From positions 119,870,269-119,934,268 of the forward strand of contig NC_133534.1 of NCBI RefSeq assembly GCF_048544455.1: a DNA stretch of 64,000 bases, given 5' to 3'. The stretch's first letter is position 1. Each line of letters begins with the position of its first letter. Positions 1-11,870 of this stretch are shown here, one piece after another. A model generated the notes under the pieces. The model had not been told where the DNA came from. It saw nothing but the letters and a program-made list of their open reading frames with translations, and did no database searches. Position numbers and translations under genes: made by a program. Source of the DNA: Silene latifolia (taxonomy: Eukaryota; Streptophyta; Magnoliopsida; Caryophyllales; Caryophyllaceae).

Positions 1-2808
1 CGAGAGACCGGATGACTCTTGATGACTCGGGTACTTGACATATGAAGTTGACCGAGGTTGACTCGAATTAGAACAGACTCCTAAGTCTGCAGGAAACTTA
101 GCTAAGACGATTGATAGACGACGTGAATCAAAAGTGGAAAGGTATTATAACTGCCAAGCGAGTCTTTTATGGAAGGCGGACCATATCAAGTCGAACATTT
201 TTGCCAACACCGTCAGATAAAGCTCATTATGAAACCTGACAATTACTCATTTGAATCTAGATCCTCATCTTAGCCTAAATCGAATACTAAGACTGACGCG
301 GTTGAAGGTGGCTTAATTTGGACTTAGGTAAGACCCATAAGAAATCGACAAGATGAAAGGTGGTTGGTGGGTGGATTGAATGCCTTATTTTGAAGGACTG
401 CTTACGTATTTGCGTGGAGCGAAATCAAATCCGACGTAGTTCGATGAGGTGCATAAAATTGGTGTTTTTGTTTTTTGTGCGTACACACCCAAAGGTTTCA
501 CCTAAGGTATCGTGTTGTATCCCGTTCTAGCCTGCAAGGTACCATTAAATCGTGTGTTTGGAGTTGGTGTAAAAGGCTTGGATGCTTTGGGTGTGGAGTT
601 TGGTAATAAGGGTTTTGAATGGTAAACTATCACTCTGGAGGTTTGCTTTGTAGTGCTTAGGCCAATGGGTTATGGCTGCTGATGTGGTTGGAAATGGTGT
701 CTCGGGTTTGATGAAACCCGAGTCCAAATGGGTTGGAAAATGATGTAGGTTCAAATTTCCATGTCTGGACCATATAGGCTTGGGTGTAATGACACAAGCT
801 TAATGAATCCTCAAAATTCCTTACTATTTCCCTGTTACTGTCTCAAGAAGGACTTATGGGTATAATTGTAGAAAGTTTGTTGATGGTGCTAGCTGACCGT
901 TTTGGCTCTGCCTTTTGAGCCTTGATCATGAGTGCATGATCTTTGACTTTTGGCTTCTACAACTTTGATATTTTTTTTTTCTTTTGTTTGTTTTTTTTTT
1001 TTTTTTACCTTTTGCTTTTTTTTGCCTTATTTTTTTTGCCTTTTGCTTTTTCTTTTTTCTTTTTGGCTTTTGCGTTGACGTTCTGATGCTTGTCATAATT
1101 GATTTCTCATTGAAAATTTGGTCTTCACCAATGGATTGGGTCAGTACTTACATAGGTCGGTCTTTTCTCTCTTCGAGATGGGATGATTTTGTGGGGAATG
1201 GGCTTGCCTTTCGTCATGGATATGAGAAACACGGAAAAGTCTGAGTTTGTCATAGGATCATCTAAGATCTTGTCTTATAGCACTGGTTTTTATGGAGGTT
1301 TTCTACCGCCAGACATGGAATAGGTAAAGGATGCAAACATGGGATCCTAATGTACCCTACCATTTAAAACGGAATATACTTTTACCCAGGGGGTGCCTTT
1401 GAATGTGATGTGCATTTTGAGTTGATTTGTTGATTGGAATGAAAACAGAAATGGAATCAATTTCATTGATATGAAAAGGAGTTAGACATAGTTGTAGGAA
1501 AATAAATCTTAGACTCGACTCAGACTAAGACTCGAACGCAAATTACGACTTGTAATTGTCAACATCGGTTTTGAAATTTTCTCTTTTCAAGAGTCGACTG
1601 AGATGTTCGGTTTGAAAGTTGGCCCGCTTTTGCAACTCGGTTTGACTTGGGAAGAAACTATGTGACCCGGGTTGACAGAGATCGATAGGGTTTCGAGGCT
1701 ACTCGTAAACAGACAGAGGATTCACTCTACTTAACAACTCGGGATGTAAATGGACTGGACTGGATTGGACATGATTAGACTCTGAAACGAACAACATGGT
1801 CTTAAACCCAAATAGACATCGACTTGATAACAGATTCGACTCATGTTCTGACTTAGACATAGACTTGGTTTAAACTTGACTCGACAATAGGTTCGACTTA
1901 CGTTTTGACTCGCACAAAGACTTGGCTTAGACTCGACCTAGCCTAGACTTGGTGTGACTAACCCGTACTTGGACCAACTTGGCTCGTGCCTCGTGAAAAA
2001 ACATCATAGGTGTCCTAAGTGGGGCATTTTTTGGTTTGACTTTCACCAAATGGTCGACATACTTGACTTGGACCCACGAGATGGCTTGGGTAACCCACTA
2101 GGGTTGTTTATTGGCTAGACACACGGTTCTCTTGAACCTATGACACGACCAAACTTGACTCAAAACATATTTTATGCTTGGGAACGGTTTGTTGAGAAAA
2201 ACATTTTGGAATCGATTGAAAATGGATGATTGAAAATGAGATTTTAAATGGGCAGCATGTCACCTATAAAAGGCTCATTTTGGTCAAACACTTATATCTA
2301 TTTCGACAGCATTCTGAGTTGAAAACATGTTTGATTTGAAAACTGTTATTTCGAAGAAATGATTTTAGAAAACATTTGTGATTTTCGAAAAAGACATGGA
2401 GGACGATCGCGTAGCATATAAGCATGCACAAATTAATTGTGCATGAGCCTAGACTCTTCTAAGTCTCGGTCGGACCTCTAAAGGGGTATATGCCAATGAT
2501 CCACCTTGTCAATGAAAGTTAAGCCTCCCATAATCAGAAGTGTGCAATATGGTTAGAGCGAATACTTGAAGACCTCTGCGGTACCATCTTGATACTTAAA
2601 TCAGGCATAGTGGACGTCACCTCCTTACCATTGAAATCGATCTAATGGGTGAGGTGGTCCTCCTAACGTCTCAAAATGGGTAATGTATGAATGCAAAAAA
2701 CGATCATAATGTTAGTCCTATTAGTCATAATTTTCCTCTTCGAGTTACACAGTCCCTACCAGAGTCACGAAAATGTGGAAATGGGAATTTGATAATCCAG
2801 GGGGGTTT
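1..2808 (+). other. Non-coding 3' region of a Tat/Ogre-like element (T)
   Basis: No credible coding region is visible. The stretch holds a T-rich tract (about 969-1070) and, from about 1500 to 2160, many degenerate copies of short words such as GACTCGACT and GACTTGG, which look like an old tandem or low-complexity array. It runs into a G-rich tract (2797-2805) directly before a putative LTR. That arrangement fits the long 3' untranslated region and polypurine tract of a plus-strand Tat/Ogre-lineage element. The assignment rests on layout and on the GGAGTCGCCACC word just inside the LTR. No protein domain supports it. Confidence 0.35.
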
Positions 2809-4080
2809 TGAAAATGGAGTCGCCACCAAATTTAGGGAAATTTGGAAACCATTTTGAAAAGAGATTTGAGCTTAATGTGAAAGTACGTGGTGTGAGGTTC
2901 CTTAACAAAATACACACCCCCGCCCGTTGTTAATAACGGCCTCTACTAATGGACTATGATGGCTAATCGGATAAGACTATAATCGTTGTATAAAAGTGAA
3001 AACACCCTTTTTGATCCTAACATGTGAATTACGTTTTATGTCAATTTAGTGCAATTAACTCGTCGAGTGGTTTAGCAAATTAATTTTAAATAAAAACGCA
3101 AACGAAGAGAGGGATAAAAAGGCTTACGCTTAGCATAAGATAGATTAACACACGGTTATGGTTAGTATACAAATGAGGTGTTAAATTGATATAAAATTCC
3201 ATATTAAGCATTTCGAAAACAGTAGCAAGTGTGGTCAAACTGGTCAATGGTCATCCTAAGGGTGGTCAAACTGGTTTGATGCGCATAGCCAGGGCTTGTT
3301 TCGATGGTTTTTTGAAGAGGTTAGATTGCTCCTCTAGGTCTGAAATTTAATACAGTCGTAGTTTGAAGTCTAAGGAAGATCGTGGTTGTGTGAGTTGTGG
3401 AAGCTGGTGGTGTTAGATGGTGGTTTTGAGGGCAAGAACAGGGGCTGGTCATACTCGGTCTTAAATGTCGAAAACATGAGTTTATTGTTACAAATTGGCC
3501 AAGTCATTAACATGCTTTCTATCGATGCTACGTCATGACTATTAACAAACGAACTTAAGTTACATCAATTTAATAACTAAATTTATATGCTAACGATGGT
3601 AAACGAGGGGCATAACATGGGGAAAGGGGAAAATAGCGAAACAAATGAACGATGCTAAAACTTGCCATAAAACGAAAAAAAAGAAGAGAAATGGAACTAG
3701 TAAAAAGAGTTGTTTCACCCTCAAATTACATGTATGAGACAGGATGCCTGACTTGGAGTCGATATCCATTTCGAAATATGCTAAGTTGATAGAAGGTATG
3801 ACATTTAAAGTCGGTTTTTCGAAAATAGGGTTCTTGTTTGCGACTGTCTTTGGTGAGGTCGTTGAAGGGTTAAACAATAATGAGAATTTGAGTTTTTGAA
3901 AGTTTCGGAATTGTGAGACTGCAAATTTTGTGAATATGGAAAGACTTTTGGTCTAAGATGGTCCTAAGAGGTGCTAAAAGGGGCGAGAACAGGCCTGGTT
4001 CGCATGCTCAGTTTATCGCAAAACAGGGGCTGTTTCTCGTGGTTGTGTGCGTCTGTTTTGGCTCGATTTTCTAGGGTTCG
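2809..4080 (+). repeat. Putative Tat/Ogre-like LTR, left part
   Basis: The proposed LTR starts TGAAAATGG just after a G-rich tract and contains GGAGTCGCCACC, a word I associate with Ogre/Retand-type LTR starts. It is cut at 4080 by element E. The last five bases (GTTCG) nearly match the five bases after E (GTTCT at 38885-38889), as expected for a target duplication with one later change. The short reading frame at 3590-3877 on the minus strand has no recognisable domain and is not called. Confidence 0.4.
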
Positions 4081-5028
4081 TGTAACACCCACCACACACC
4101 AAGGTTCCTTATCAAGACCACCTAACGCATGAGAGTGCTACCATCTTGGTTACCCGAGGCAATGTATATCAAATAGACCATAAAAGAACGTACTTTAAAT
4201 AAATAAGTTTAAAGTGATTACATGCCAAACCCAAAACTGCAAAGTACGATACAACTGTTCCAAAAACCCAACCAACTAAAGTAAATAAATGTTCGTCACA
4301 ACAGCGGAAGACTCCTAGATGACTCGTGGTGACTCATGCCCGGCTAATCCCTCGCGCATCCAAATCATACCAGCTCAATCACTGCTCACCATCCCCTAAT
4401 GGATCACCGAAGTTTTTAAAACAATTAAACGGGGTCAGTTACTGCATACACACTATAACATAAAACAAAAACAATACATAGACACAATTCTCCAACACCG
4501 TCACATCACCAATCAGTAATCCACTACGCTAGTGGGAGACCGCAACCGTTCCCACCTAAGCCCTGCTCATCTTTACTGAGCGAAAACCCATGTTCCTTAA
4601 TGTACACATTCCCTCTTGTGGCGGGTACCCCAATGGGGCGAATCAAGGGCGTGAAGACACTCCTGCAAGTGATTTGACTCAGCTGAGGGCGCACCTCGCG
4701 AATCATAGACAAACAACAACAACCAACTACAACATCAACAATTACCTATTCAATACAATATAGATAAATGACATCAACCAACCATCAATAACCAATCAAC
4801 CATCTAATATACATGTAAACAATAACTGAGTAGGAAACCCTACGTGGGAATGAAATCACCACAATCGTCACAATAGCAGATCAGAAATGGTCCACTGCGA
4901 AATCACCTCCTATCAATCATACAATCATACAATCACCATCTAATACCAAAATACTCCCAAAACCCCCAAATTACTCAATTAGGGTTTAAACCAAAAACGA
5001 CGAAACAATACAAAAACTGTACTAGGAT
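4081..5028 (-). repeat. Element E 3' LTR, first part
   Basis: Begins TGTAACACCC and aligns by eye with 18042-18416 and 37879-38530, sharing CCTTATCAAGACCACC near the start. Element A interrupts it after ACTAGGAT. The same site is empty in the other E LTR (ACTAGGATCTTACCC at 38491-38505), which proves the insertion and defines the AGGAT duplication (5024-5028 and 13370-13374). Confidence 0.8.
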
Positions 5029-6487
5029 TGATGCCCGTCGTTGTGTGCACCAAAGATAATATTTATTATACCTATTAAAACTAACAGAAGATAGTGGTAA
5101 CAGGGTCGAACCACAGGGAGGCGATGCAATTATTAGTTGTCTAATTTAAGTAAACTAATGGCAACAAATGAAAAGTAAACTAAACTAAAAGATGAAAACA
5201 AATATTAAAAGGGTGCTAAGATGTTCGGTTCACTATAGTTTCGGCGACAATGTACTAGGTAGGTCTAAAACAAACACATGAGATGGGAAAATAAGAAGTC
5301 CTCTCGGTCCATTCTTACAGGTAGCATCTTTCGATCCCGCTACAGGTCCCTAATATCACTAATACTAACTTCCGTCCTGAAAAGTGACTAAAAAGGCTAA
5401 ATTAACTCATCTCTCGATCTTATTAATTTAGTCGTCTTAATTAGGTAGGCTATCTCCCTTCCCTATCTTTCGATCTTTATTGGGTCGGTCAAATCCTAGG
5501 CATTTAACTAGTCGCGTGCACTCGATTCGTCAAACATAGCAATTAAATTAATTAAAACGAAGGTGATCTCATGTGGTCGGTCGATCGACCAGGCAGGCCA
5601 GTCGATCGACCAAGGCGCGATTCGGGTCTACTATTCTAATGCGGCCTACTTCTACAGATTCCCTACATCCTAGCATAAGGTATTTATCTACTCATACTAG
5701 AAATAATAACAGCAATAAACTTAACAATTAAAACATTCGAATTCATACTTAAATTAATTAAATGAACAATTAACATAAAACAATAATTTGGCTGCCGGGA
5801 GATCTAACCTAGCAATTCTACACTACGAATGAAAGAAATAAAACTGAATAATGCGACAGAAGAATACCGTATAGAGGAATTGTAAAGGAAAGATCAAAAC
5901 CGAATGTAAAACAGAAACTTTATTGATGAAAGAATAATAATTTTAAGAACCCTAATTATTAATGATGAAAGACTTGATGATTATTCTGAATAACCTAGGT
6001 TACGTTATATAGAATATCGCGTAACACTTATTCCTAAACCTAATATACAATGGGCTTTGGAAATCTCGTTCTATTAATTCACGTCAGAATTAACGGTATG
6101 GCCGATCGACCATAGCAGCCGGTCGATCGACCGATCTATGCTGAACAGTAGCTCCTGTAAGTCGTGCGTTGGTCGATCGACCATGAAGGCCAGTCGATCG
6201 ACTGCTTTAGCTGATAGTCCGCTTCTAAATTCTTCGTAAAGTTGTCTTTCAGGCCTCGAAATGCGCACCAAGCTCGTTCCTTGAGTAAATACTTCATGAC
6301 AAATGCAATGCAAGATACTCGGGGACGGATTTAGCTCAATATCTACTCATTTCCGCATAAATCTGCAATATTACATAAAAATACGAAAGTAGACGAAACG
6401 GGGCAAATAGTAGCTTTAAACTACATAATTGAGCTCTGAAATGCGTGTAAAATAGGGTGTAAAACATCATATAAAAGACACGCATCA
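5029..6487 (-). repeat. Element A 3' LTR
   Basis: TG...CA termini, immediately followed by the purine tract. It contains the U5-side motif GGGTCGAACCACAGGGAGG (5103-5121) and two clusters of GGTCGATCGACC-type palindromes (5577-5613, 6100-6205). Confidence 0.92.
5577..6205. repeat. GGTCGATCGACC palindrome clusters (A 3' LTR)
   Basis: Two groups, at 5577-5613 and 6100-6205, of GGTCGATCGACC and CAGTCGATCGAC(C/T)G dyads, each pair separated by about 8-15 bp. They recur at the same relative places in the 5' LTR (12459-12495, 12981-13086) and in both D LTRs. Confidence 0.9.
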
Positions 6488-6526
6488 AACTTCCCCAAAC
6501 CAAACCCTTGCTTGTCCTCAAGCAAG
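6488..6526 (-). promoter_or_regulatory. Element A purine tract and pre-PPT hairpin
   Basis: Plus-strand AACTTCCCCAAACC reads as a G-rich purine tract on the minus strand beside the 3' LTR. After 19 nt comes a perfect 8-bp stem CTTGCTTG / CAAGCAAG (6507-6514, 6519-6526) with loop TCCT. Confidence 0.7.
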
Positions 6527-7169
6527 AACTAGACTCGATCCTAAAACCTAATGGAACGAGTTCAAACTCAGAGCGAAATGCAAACTGCAAAATCTAAACC
6601 AATTTAAATGCAACAACTAACAATCAATTAGCAATATGAATCATGCAAACGAGTTACGAAGTCGTTAAAAACCTGCTGAACCGTCAACTGTAGAGACTTA
6701 TCAATTCGGACTCTCACGGGTCGCTCATATCACACATAAGCACAGGTGAATAATGTAAAGATAGAAAGAATTCATTTTGTAGTGACACTCACCTAACTAC
6801 GACCTATAAGAACATGCCTGCAATCTAATATGAAAATGATCTCTACAACCGTGCATATGCATTCCAACCAAACAAATGACCATGACACATGCCTAGGTAA
6901 ATATGGATATGTGAGGTATGGTTAAGAAGAGGCTAAGATAAATTTGGATAAAAACAGAGTTAAAAGCCAAGCTAGTAACTAAGGGAACAAAATTATAACA
7001 ACATCCAATTTCTTGCTCAAAATTCCAATCAAAACGGTGCTAATAGCAAACACAAATCTCACAATCTCCGATATAATCAACTCCCCATAAGATATGAATG
7101 GAACATGGGAGCAAAAATCGCCATTTAATAAAGACTTTGAATTATGGGAAACTTCTTTTCTCGGGCTTC

Positions 7170-7203
7170 TGTCGATCGACTAATGAGTCCAATCGATCGA
7201 CCG
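7170..7203. repeat. GTCGATCGAC palindrome pair (A 3' region)
   Basis: Two GTCGATCGAC-type dyads about 20 bp apart beside the T-rich tract. The counterparts in D are at 56776-56813 and 63696-63730. Confidence 0.8.
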
Positions 7204-8318
7204 TCCTCTACAGTACACATGCGTTCCTCTTTCTTTTTTTTTATTTCTTTTCAATTCTATATTTTTTTTCTTCTTCCTTTCCTTTCTTTTTCATTTTCCC
7301 AACATCATCTCAAAAGAGCATTTGCAACCAAAAAAGAAGTGACAATCCCGAAAACATAAACTACTAGCTTGACAAGGGCAGGCTAAAAGTAAGATGTAGT
7401 TAGCGGGACAAAAAGGCTATTTCTGGCAGTGTGAAGCTTATGGACAAAATGAATAAAAGGATGACCTCTTCCACATGTGTCAACAAACCACGAACCGAAT
7501 GCATACAGGTATTCAGCAGATTAAGTTCATATTTATGCAAGTTTATTTAACATGTCTCATAAGGAGTAAGTACTCACATTCCTAAATAAACCGGTCACAG
7601 ATGACACCAGTTATAGGCTCTAAACCTCAGAAAATGAAAGTAGTTTGCCAAAATTCAAAGTCAAGTCTCAAGTTCAGCAAGATATTAACGAAAACTCGTA
7701 GATATGCATATGTGATTCTACTAATAACGTGTCAATTAAGCAAGGCTTAGGCAAAAACAGATGAAAATGCAATGTCATCATAGAAATACTACCGTTCCGA
7801 CTCGACCTAAATGCTAAAATAAACGTGCAATTTTTTGAAGTTTTGGAACAATTTTCAATTTTTTTGAATTTTCTGTATAATGTAAACGTGAATGCAAGCA
7901 AATGAAATGCAACGCAAAACCCTTCCCCAAACCAAATCGCATAATGTCCCCATTGTGCAAAATCATATAATGAAATAAAAGAAAACGGGAATTTGCGTTA
8001 AATTAACCAAACAAAACATGAAGTAAGAACTCGGAAACTCACAAGACTTTAAGCGCAGCAAAAGGAAACCTCCCCAAACCAGCGTGAGCTAGGAGGTTTC
8101 GATGGCATGATGCTACCAATAAGTACCGAAAAGAACAAACAAAAGTACCGCGCATAAAACCGAGAAAACAATTATTGAAACGCAACATTATGTGTAAAAT
8201 AAAGAAACGGAAGAAAACAGAAATGAGTCGGAGAATAAAGTGGAGAAAAGACTCCCTCAACTCCGCATATCGACCAAACTCAGCAGGGGAATGATCGAAA
8301 ACAAGTACAGTAGCGGAC

Positions 8319-8427
8319 ATGGTCGATCGACCACATCACCCAGTCGATCGACCATGTGAACAAGAACAGAAGCTCCTGGAAGTCGTAGCTCAGTCGATCG
8401 ACCACACAGGCCAGTTGATCGACTGAA
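8319..8427. repeat. GTCGATCGAC palindrome cluster (downstream of A protease)
   Basis: Four dyads in two pairs, at about 8321-8355 and 8391-8424, the last with one mismatch (GTTGATCGAC). D has the same layout at 57935-58038. Confidence 0.85.
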
Positions 8428-8663
8428 AAACCTGCTGTAATTTCTGATTTCTTCGAATTAGCTTAATAAATTGTGCTATCAAGGTCTATAAACCTGCAAA
8501 TACACATAATAACGTGCCCAAAGTTGCGCAAAAACCCAAAGTAACAGTCTAAAGCATATAAAATCCTAAGCAAACTTATTAAAATGCGAAGTCTCGCGCA
8601 CACAAAAGCAATAAAAAGTCCAAAAGCGATAAAATGAATGGTTTTTGAAAAAGTCTTAATCAA

Positions 8664-9706
8664 CTAGTAGTTGATCAAGAATGGCCACGGGATGGCCCAC
8701 TTGCTCGGCTTCTGGCTACAAGAAGTAGCCTCTACAGTGCTCATCTCTTCAGCTGCACTCTTCTCAACTCCAACATCCGCGGAACTCAACGGATCAACGG
8801 ATTCAGCATCTCCCCAATCAATGACCTCGTCCGGCTCATCAGAATCCAAATCGGATTCCGTCACTTTGACTGGCTCATCATCAGGCTTCTCATCAGTGCC
8901 ATAGCTAAGACATCCTAGACCGCCTCTTTGAACGATTGGCTCCTTCACAGCTGGAGCAACATGCGGCTCTTCCTTCCCCAAACCAGCTCCTGCAACATCC
9001 AAATCAGAAAAATCTTCCTCCAATTTGCTCCCAATCTGGGGCGGAGGTGTTATAGCAGAAACAGGCATAGAAACAGGCATGTCACATAGCATAAAATAGG
9101 ATTTCTTTTCAGAAACCGTATTACAAGTGACTGGCCACATGGGGTCTTTCTTCTTAGCTGTCTGGGCAAAGACAATGGAGTGCCTCCCCACTTTGAAGGT
9201 CAGAGTCCCTGAACCAACATCTATAGCTGCACCAGCAGTGTGCAGAAATGGTCTACCCAATATAACAGGAATGTGGGCATCCTCGGGCATATCTAGTACA
9301 ACGAAGTCAACAGGGAAAAAGAACTTTCCTATTTGCACAGGAATGTCCTCTAAGACTCCTGTAGGCTGGACCGCAGATCGATCAGCCATCTGTACTGTCA
9401 TGTTTGTGACTGCAAACCTAGTCAATTTCAACTTCCTAACAAGACTCAAGGGCATGACACTAATACTGGCTCATAGGTCACACAAGGCCTTCTCAATAGA
9501 AAAGGTGCCAATACTACATAGGACTGAAAAGCTACCTGGGTCTTCTAGCTTATGAGGTGCAGTGTGGGTCAAATAAGAACATGACTCCTCAGTTAGTGCG
9601 ACAGATTGCACGGTTTCAAGTGACTTCTTTTTAGATAAAAGTTGCTTCATAAATTTCATGTAAGCAGGCACTTGATTGACTAACTCAATAAAAGGAACTT
9701 GTACGT
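8664..9706 (-). pseudogene. Element A aspartic protease and C-terminal extension (broken)
   Basis: Retropepsin-type domain of a gag-protease polyprotein. The frame shows the segment before the active site, then LCDL followed by an in-frame TGA exactly where DLGAS continues in the D and C homologues, so the catalytic glycine codon is lost. After it come VQMADRS, FPVDFVVLDM and the ILGRPFL motif, all typical of this protease. About 110 residues follow the protease, are rich in acidic residues and end WAIPWPFLINY. D keeps the same ending. There is also a frameshift between the gag frame and this one near 9706. Known role: cleavage of the polyprotein during particle maturation. This copy is inferred to be inactive. 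Confidence 0.85.
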
Positions 9707-11742
9707 TTAAGCTACAAATAACATTTTTAATTTGTTAAACGATACTTGTTCCTTCGTCGGCACCAATCTCTCTGGATAAGGGGCTGAAAGAAGTAACTTA
9801 GCCCTCTCCTCTAGGTCTCTCATGCCGGCATCGGTGGATTTAGGCTGAAAATCCACTACCATCTCCTTGTTGAAGCTCGAACCCTCTTCAGACCGTCTCA
9901 AAAATGAACCATTAATCGACATCGGGTCATATTTCGGAACCGGAACTGACGCATCAGCATTTGGGTCTTCCCTCAATATTTTCAGAGTAGTCGTACCCCG
10001 AAACAAGTGGTCCCTCAAGTTATTTGGCATTGGAGGACGAAAAGACTCACCATCAGCAGCGATGTCAGTCGATCGACCCTGTTGGTCAGTTGATCGACTG
10101 ACTTCTACAGGACCAGAAGCTGTTTCACTTCGCGGACTGGTCGATCGACTGGGTATGTCAGTCGATCGACTGACATACCTGGTGATCGTCTTTTTCTTGC
10201 TATTATTCGCCACTGCCTTCTTCTTGCTTGGTTCCGCCTCATCTTTTCTAGTAGCTTCCTCGACCATAGCGGGCCCATCAACGGTAGATCCACTCCTCAA
10301 AGTAATAGCATTAAGGGTCTCCTTTTGATCCGTCTGCGACGGTAAATGCCCCGGAGCTCGAGTTGCACTCTTGCTAGCCAATTGAGCAATTTGGCTCTCC
10401 AACATTTTCATCCCGGCCTCTCTAGCTTGAGACTCTTTCATCAACAAATTTTTCAACTCGGCAAATTCGGAACCTTGGGACTGCTGCTGCTGCTGTGGAA
10501 CATACGGAGGCTTTTGATATGGCTGCTGCTGCTTATGAGGGGGCACATAATTCTGCTGCTGCTGCTGCTGTGGAGGTGGAGTCGGACTTAGGACATCTTG
10601 GCTACTCCACCTCAAGTTAGGATGGACATTCGGCTCAAAATAGGTGTTTGTCTGCCTATAATGTTGAAAGGCAGCACAAGACTCATAGGAAATCTTTGCG
10701 GTTTGTCGAAACATGTCCTTCTCCTCCACATCTCTTGCAGACGAAAAGACCGTCTGAAACAGCATTCACATGATAGATCCCTCCTTTTGAAGCTCCTCTC
10801 AACTCGTACTTATCAAATCTCGCCGTGAGAGCCTCTAATGCAGCTACAGAAGGGGATCCAGCACATCTCCTTTGATTTCCCCTGGAATTCCCATACTCAG
10901 CTTTATGGGTGGCCAAATCATCAATAATTTTCCACCCCTTAGTCTCTCCAACATTCTCCTGGAATCTACCATTTGCTGCCGCATCCAGGATAGCCCTCTG
11001 ATCGTCATAAAGCCCATTATAAAATTGATTGCATAGGCTCCACTTCTCAAACCCATGGTGCGGAATAGTTCGCACTAGCTTCTTGAAATGGACCCATGCC
11101 TCATGAAAATTTTCATCAGGACCCTGTTTAAAGCTCGTGATCTGAGCTCTAATGGCATTTGTCTTCGAGGCAGATAAATATTTCTTGTAGAATGCCAGGG
11201 CCAGCGACTTCCAATCAGTGATCCCGTTAGCAGCTCGATCCAGGTCTCTGTACCACTCCCTTGCAGCGTCACGAAGAGAGAATATGAACATGGTCTCCTT
11301 CACCTGGTCCTGGGTCACACCGGTTGGTGGGGGTATGGAACAACAATAATCAATGAAAGTCTCCATATGCTTAGCTGCATCTTCATTTGCAGCTCCCCCA
11401 AATTGGTTTCTCTCAACCAAGTTGATATAGGACGGTTTCGGCTCGAATTTTTCGTCCGTCCCGGTAATGCGAATCCCTTATAGAGATTCTCATTTGTCGG
11501 CTCGAGTGACTGGCTATACTTGCTTCTTCAGCCATGTCTGGAGATGTGATGGTCTTAGCTGAAGAAGTAGAAATAGGTGACGAAGGTGGATCCTCCTCAA
11601 AAAGCTCGTTCTCGTAGTAACTAGACAGAGTACTTAGCTCTTCCTCTGTCGACAATACTCTAGATGATCGTCTCAACTCACGCAAAGTCTTCTCAATCTC
11701 AGGATTGAACGGTAGTAATTCACCACCCTGTGACCTGCGTAT
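9707..11742 (-). pseudogene. Element A gag (broken)
   Basis: Structural polyprotein that packages element RNA. Three overlapping frames (about 11757-11413, 11420-10683, 10765-9707) together cover the N-terminal leader, the retrotransposon gag core (WYRDLDRA, LALAFYKKYL, FHEAWVHFKKL, FYNGLYDD) and a nucleocapsid knuckle, CKRCGGEGHVSTNR, whose last cysteine is now arginine. Then follow a glutamine-rich stretch from CTG/CAG repeats (about 10485-10575) and a linker with repeated RSTD, which is the translation of the palindrome cluster at 10064-10176. The start codon expected from D and C has become ATA at 11740-11742. Two frameshifts and a lost start make autonomous expression unlikely. Confidence 0.88.
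10064..10176. repeat. GTCGATCGAC palindrome cluster inside A gag
   Basis: Four GTCGATCGAC-type dyads in two pairs lie inside the gag frame and are translated as RSTD repeats. D gag has a cluster at the corresponding place (59676-59781). A palindrome set kept inside coding sequence is unusual. Confidence 0.85.
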
Positions 11743-11849
11743 AAGAAGAAACTCCAAGTAGAATATGAGAATAGTTTAAGGAACAGATGTCCCATAAACT
11801 AATAGAAAGACTAAAAATAAAAACAACTAAAAATTTTAAACAATTGCCT

Positions 11850-11865
11850 CCCCGGCAAGGCGCCA
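11850..11865 (-). other. Element A primer-binding site (tRNA-Asp type, one base short)
   Basis: The plus strand reads CCCCGGCAAGGCGCCA, which is one base (C) short of the tRNA-Asp 3' end found intact in element C (CCCCGGCAACGGCGCCA). It lies 5 nt from the 5' LTR. Confidence 0.75.
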
Positions 11866-11870
11866 AAATT

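Larger units (their letters stand above)
6527..8663 (-). other. Element A 3' non-coding region
   Basis: Between the stop of the protease frame and the purine tract lie 2.1 kb without a credible frame. It includes a T-rich tract (about 7226-7300) and palindrome clusters at 7170-7203 and 8319-8427. The D element has the same arrangement at 56089-58277. In a full Athila element, pol and the env-like frame would be found here; I see no trace of either. Confidence 0.7.

Noticed and set aside
984-1244. Open frame with a hydrophobic N terminus (possible membrane protein)
   Set aside because: It is a translation of a T-rich low-complexity tract, with no domain and no sign of conservation.
3590-3877. 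95-codon minus-strand frame in the T LTR
   Set aside because: It lies inside a putative LTR, has no recognisable domain and no repeat-family counterpart coding it.
5101-5121. tRNA gene or RNA polymerase III B box
   Set aside because: The word resembles a B box but no A box or cloverleaf is present. It is an LTR motif repeated in several elements.
8671-10828. Plus-strand frames across A gag-protease
   Set aside because: They mirror the minus-strand gag and protease, which carry the real motifs. The same holds for plus-strand frames in C and D.
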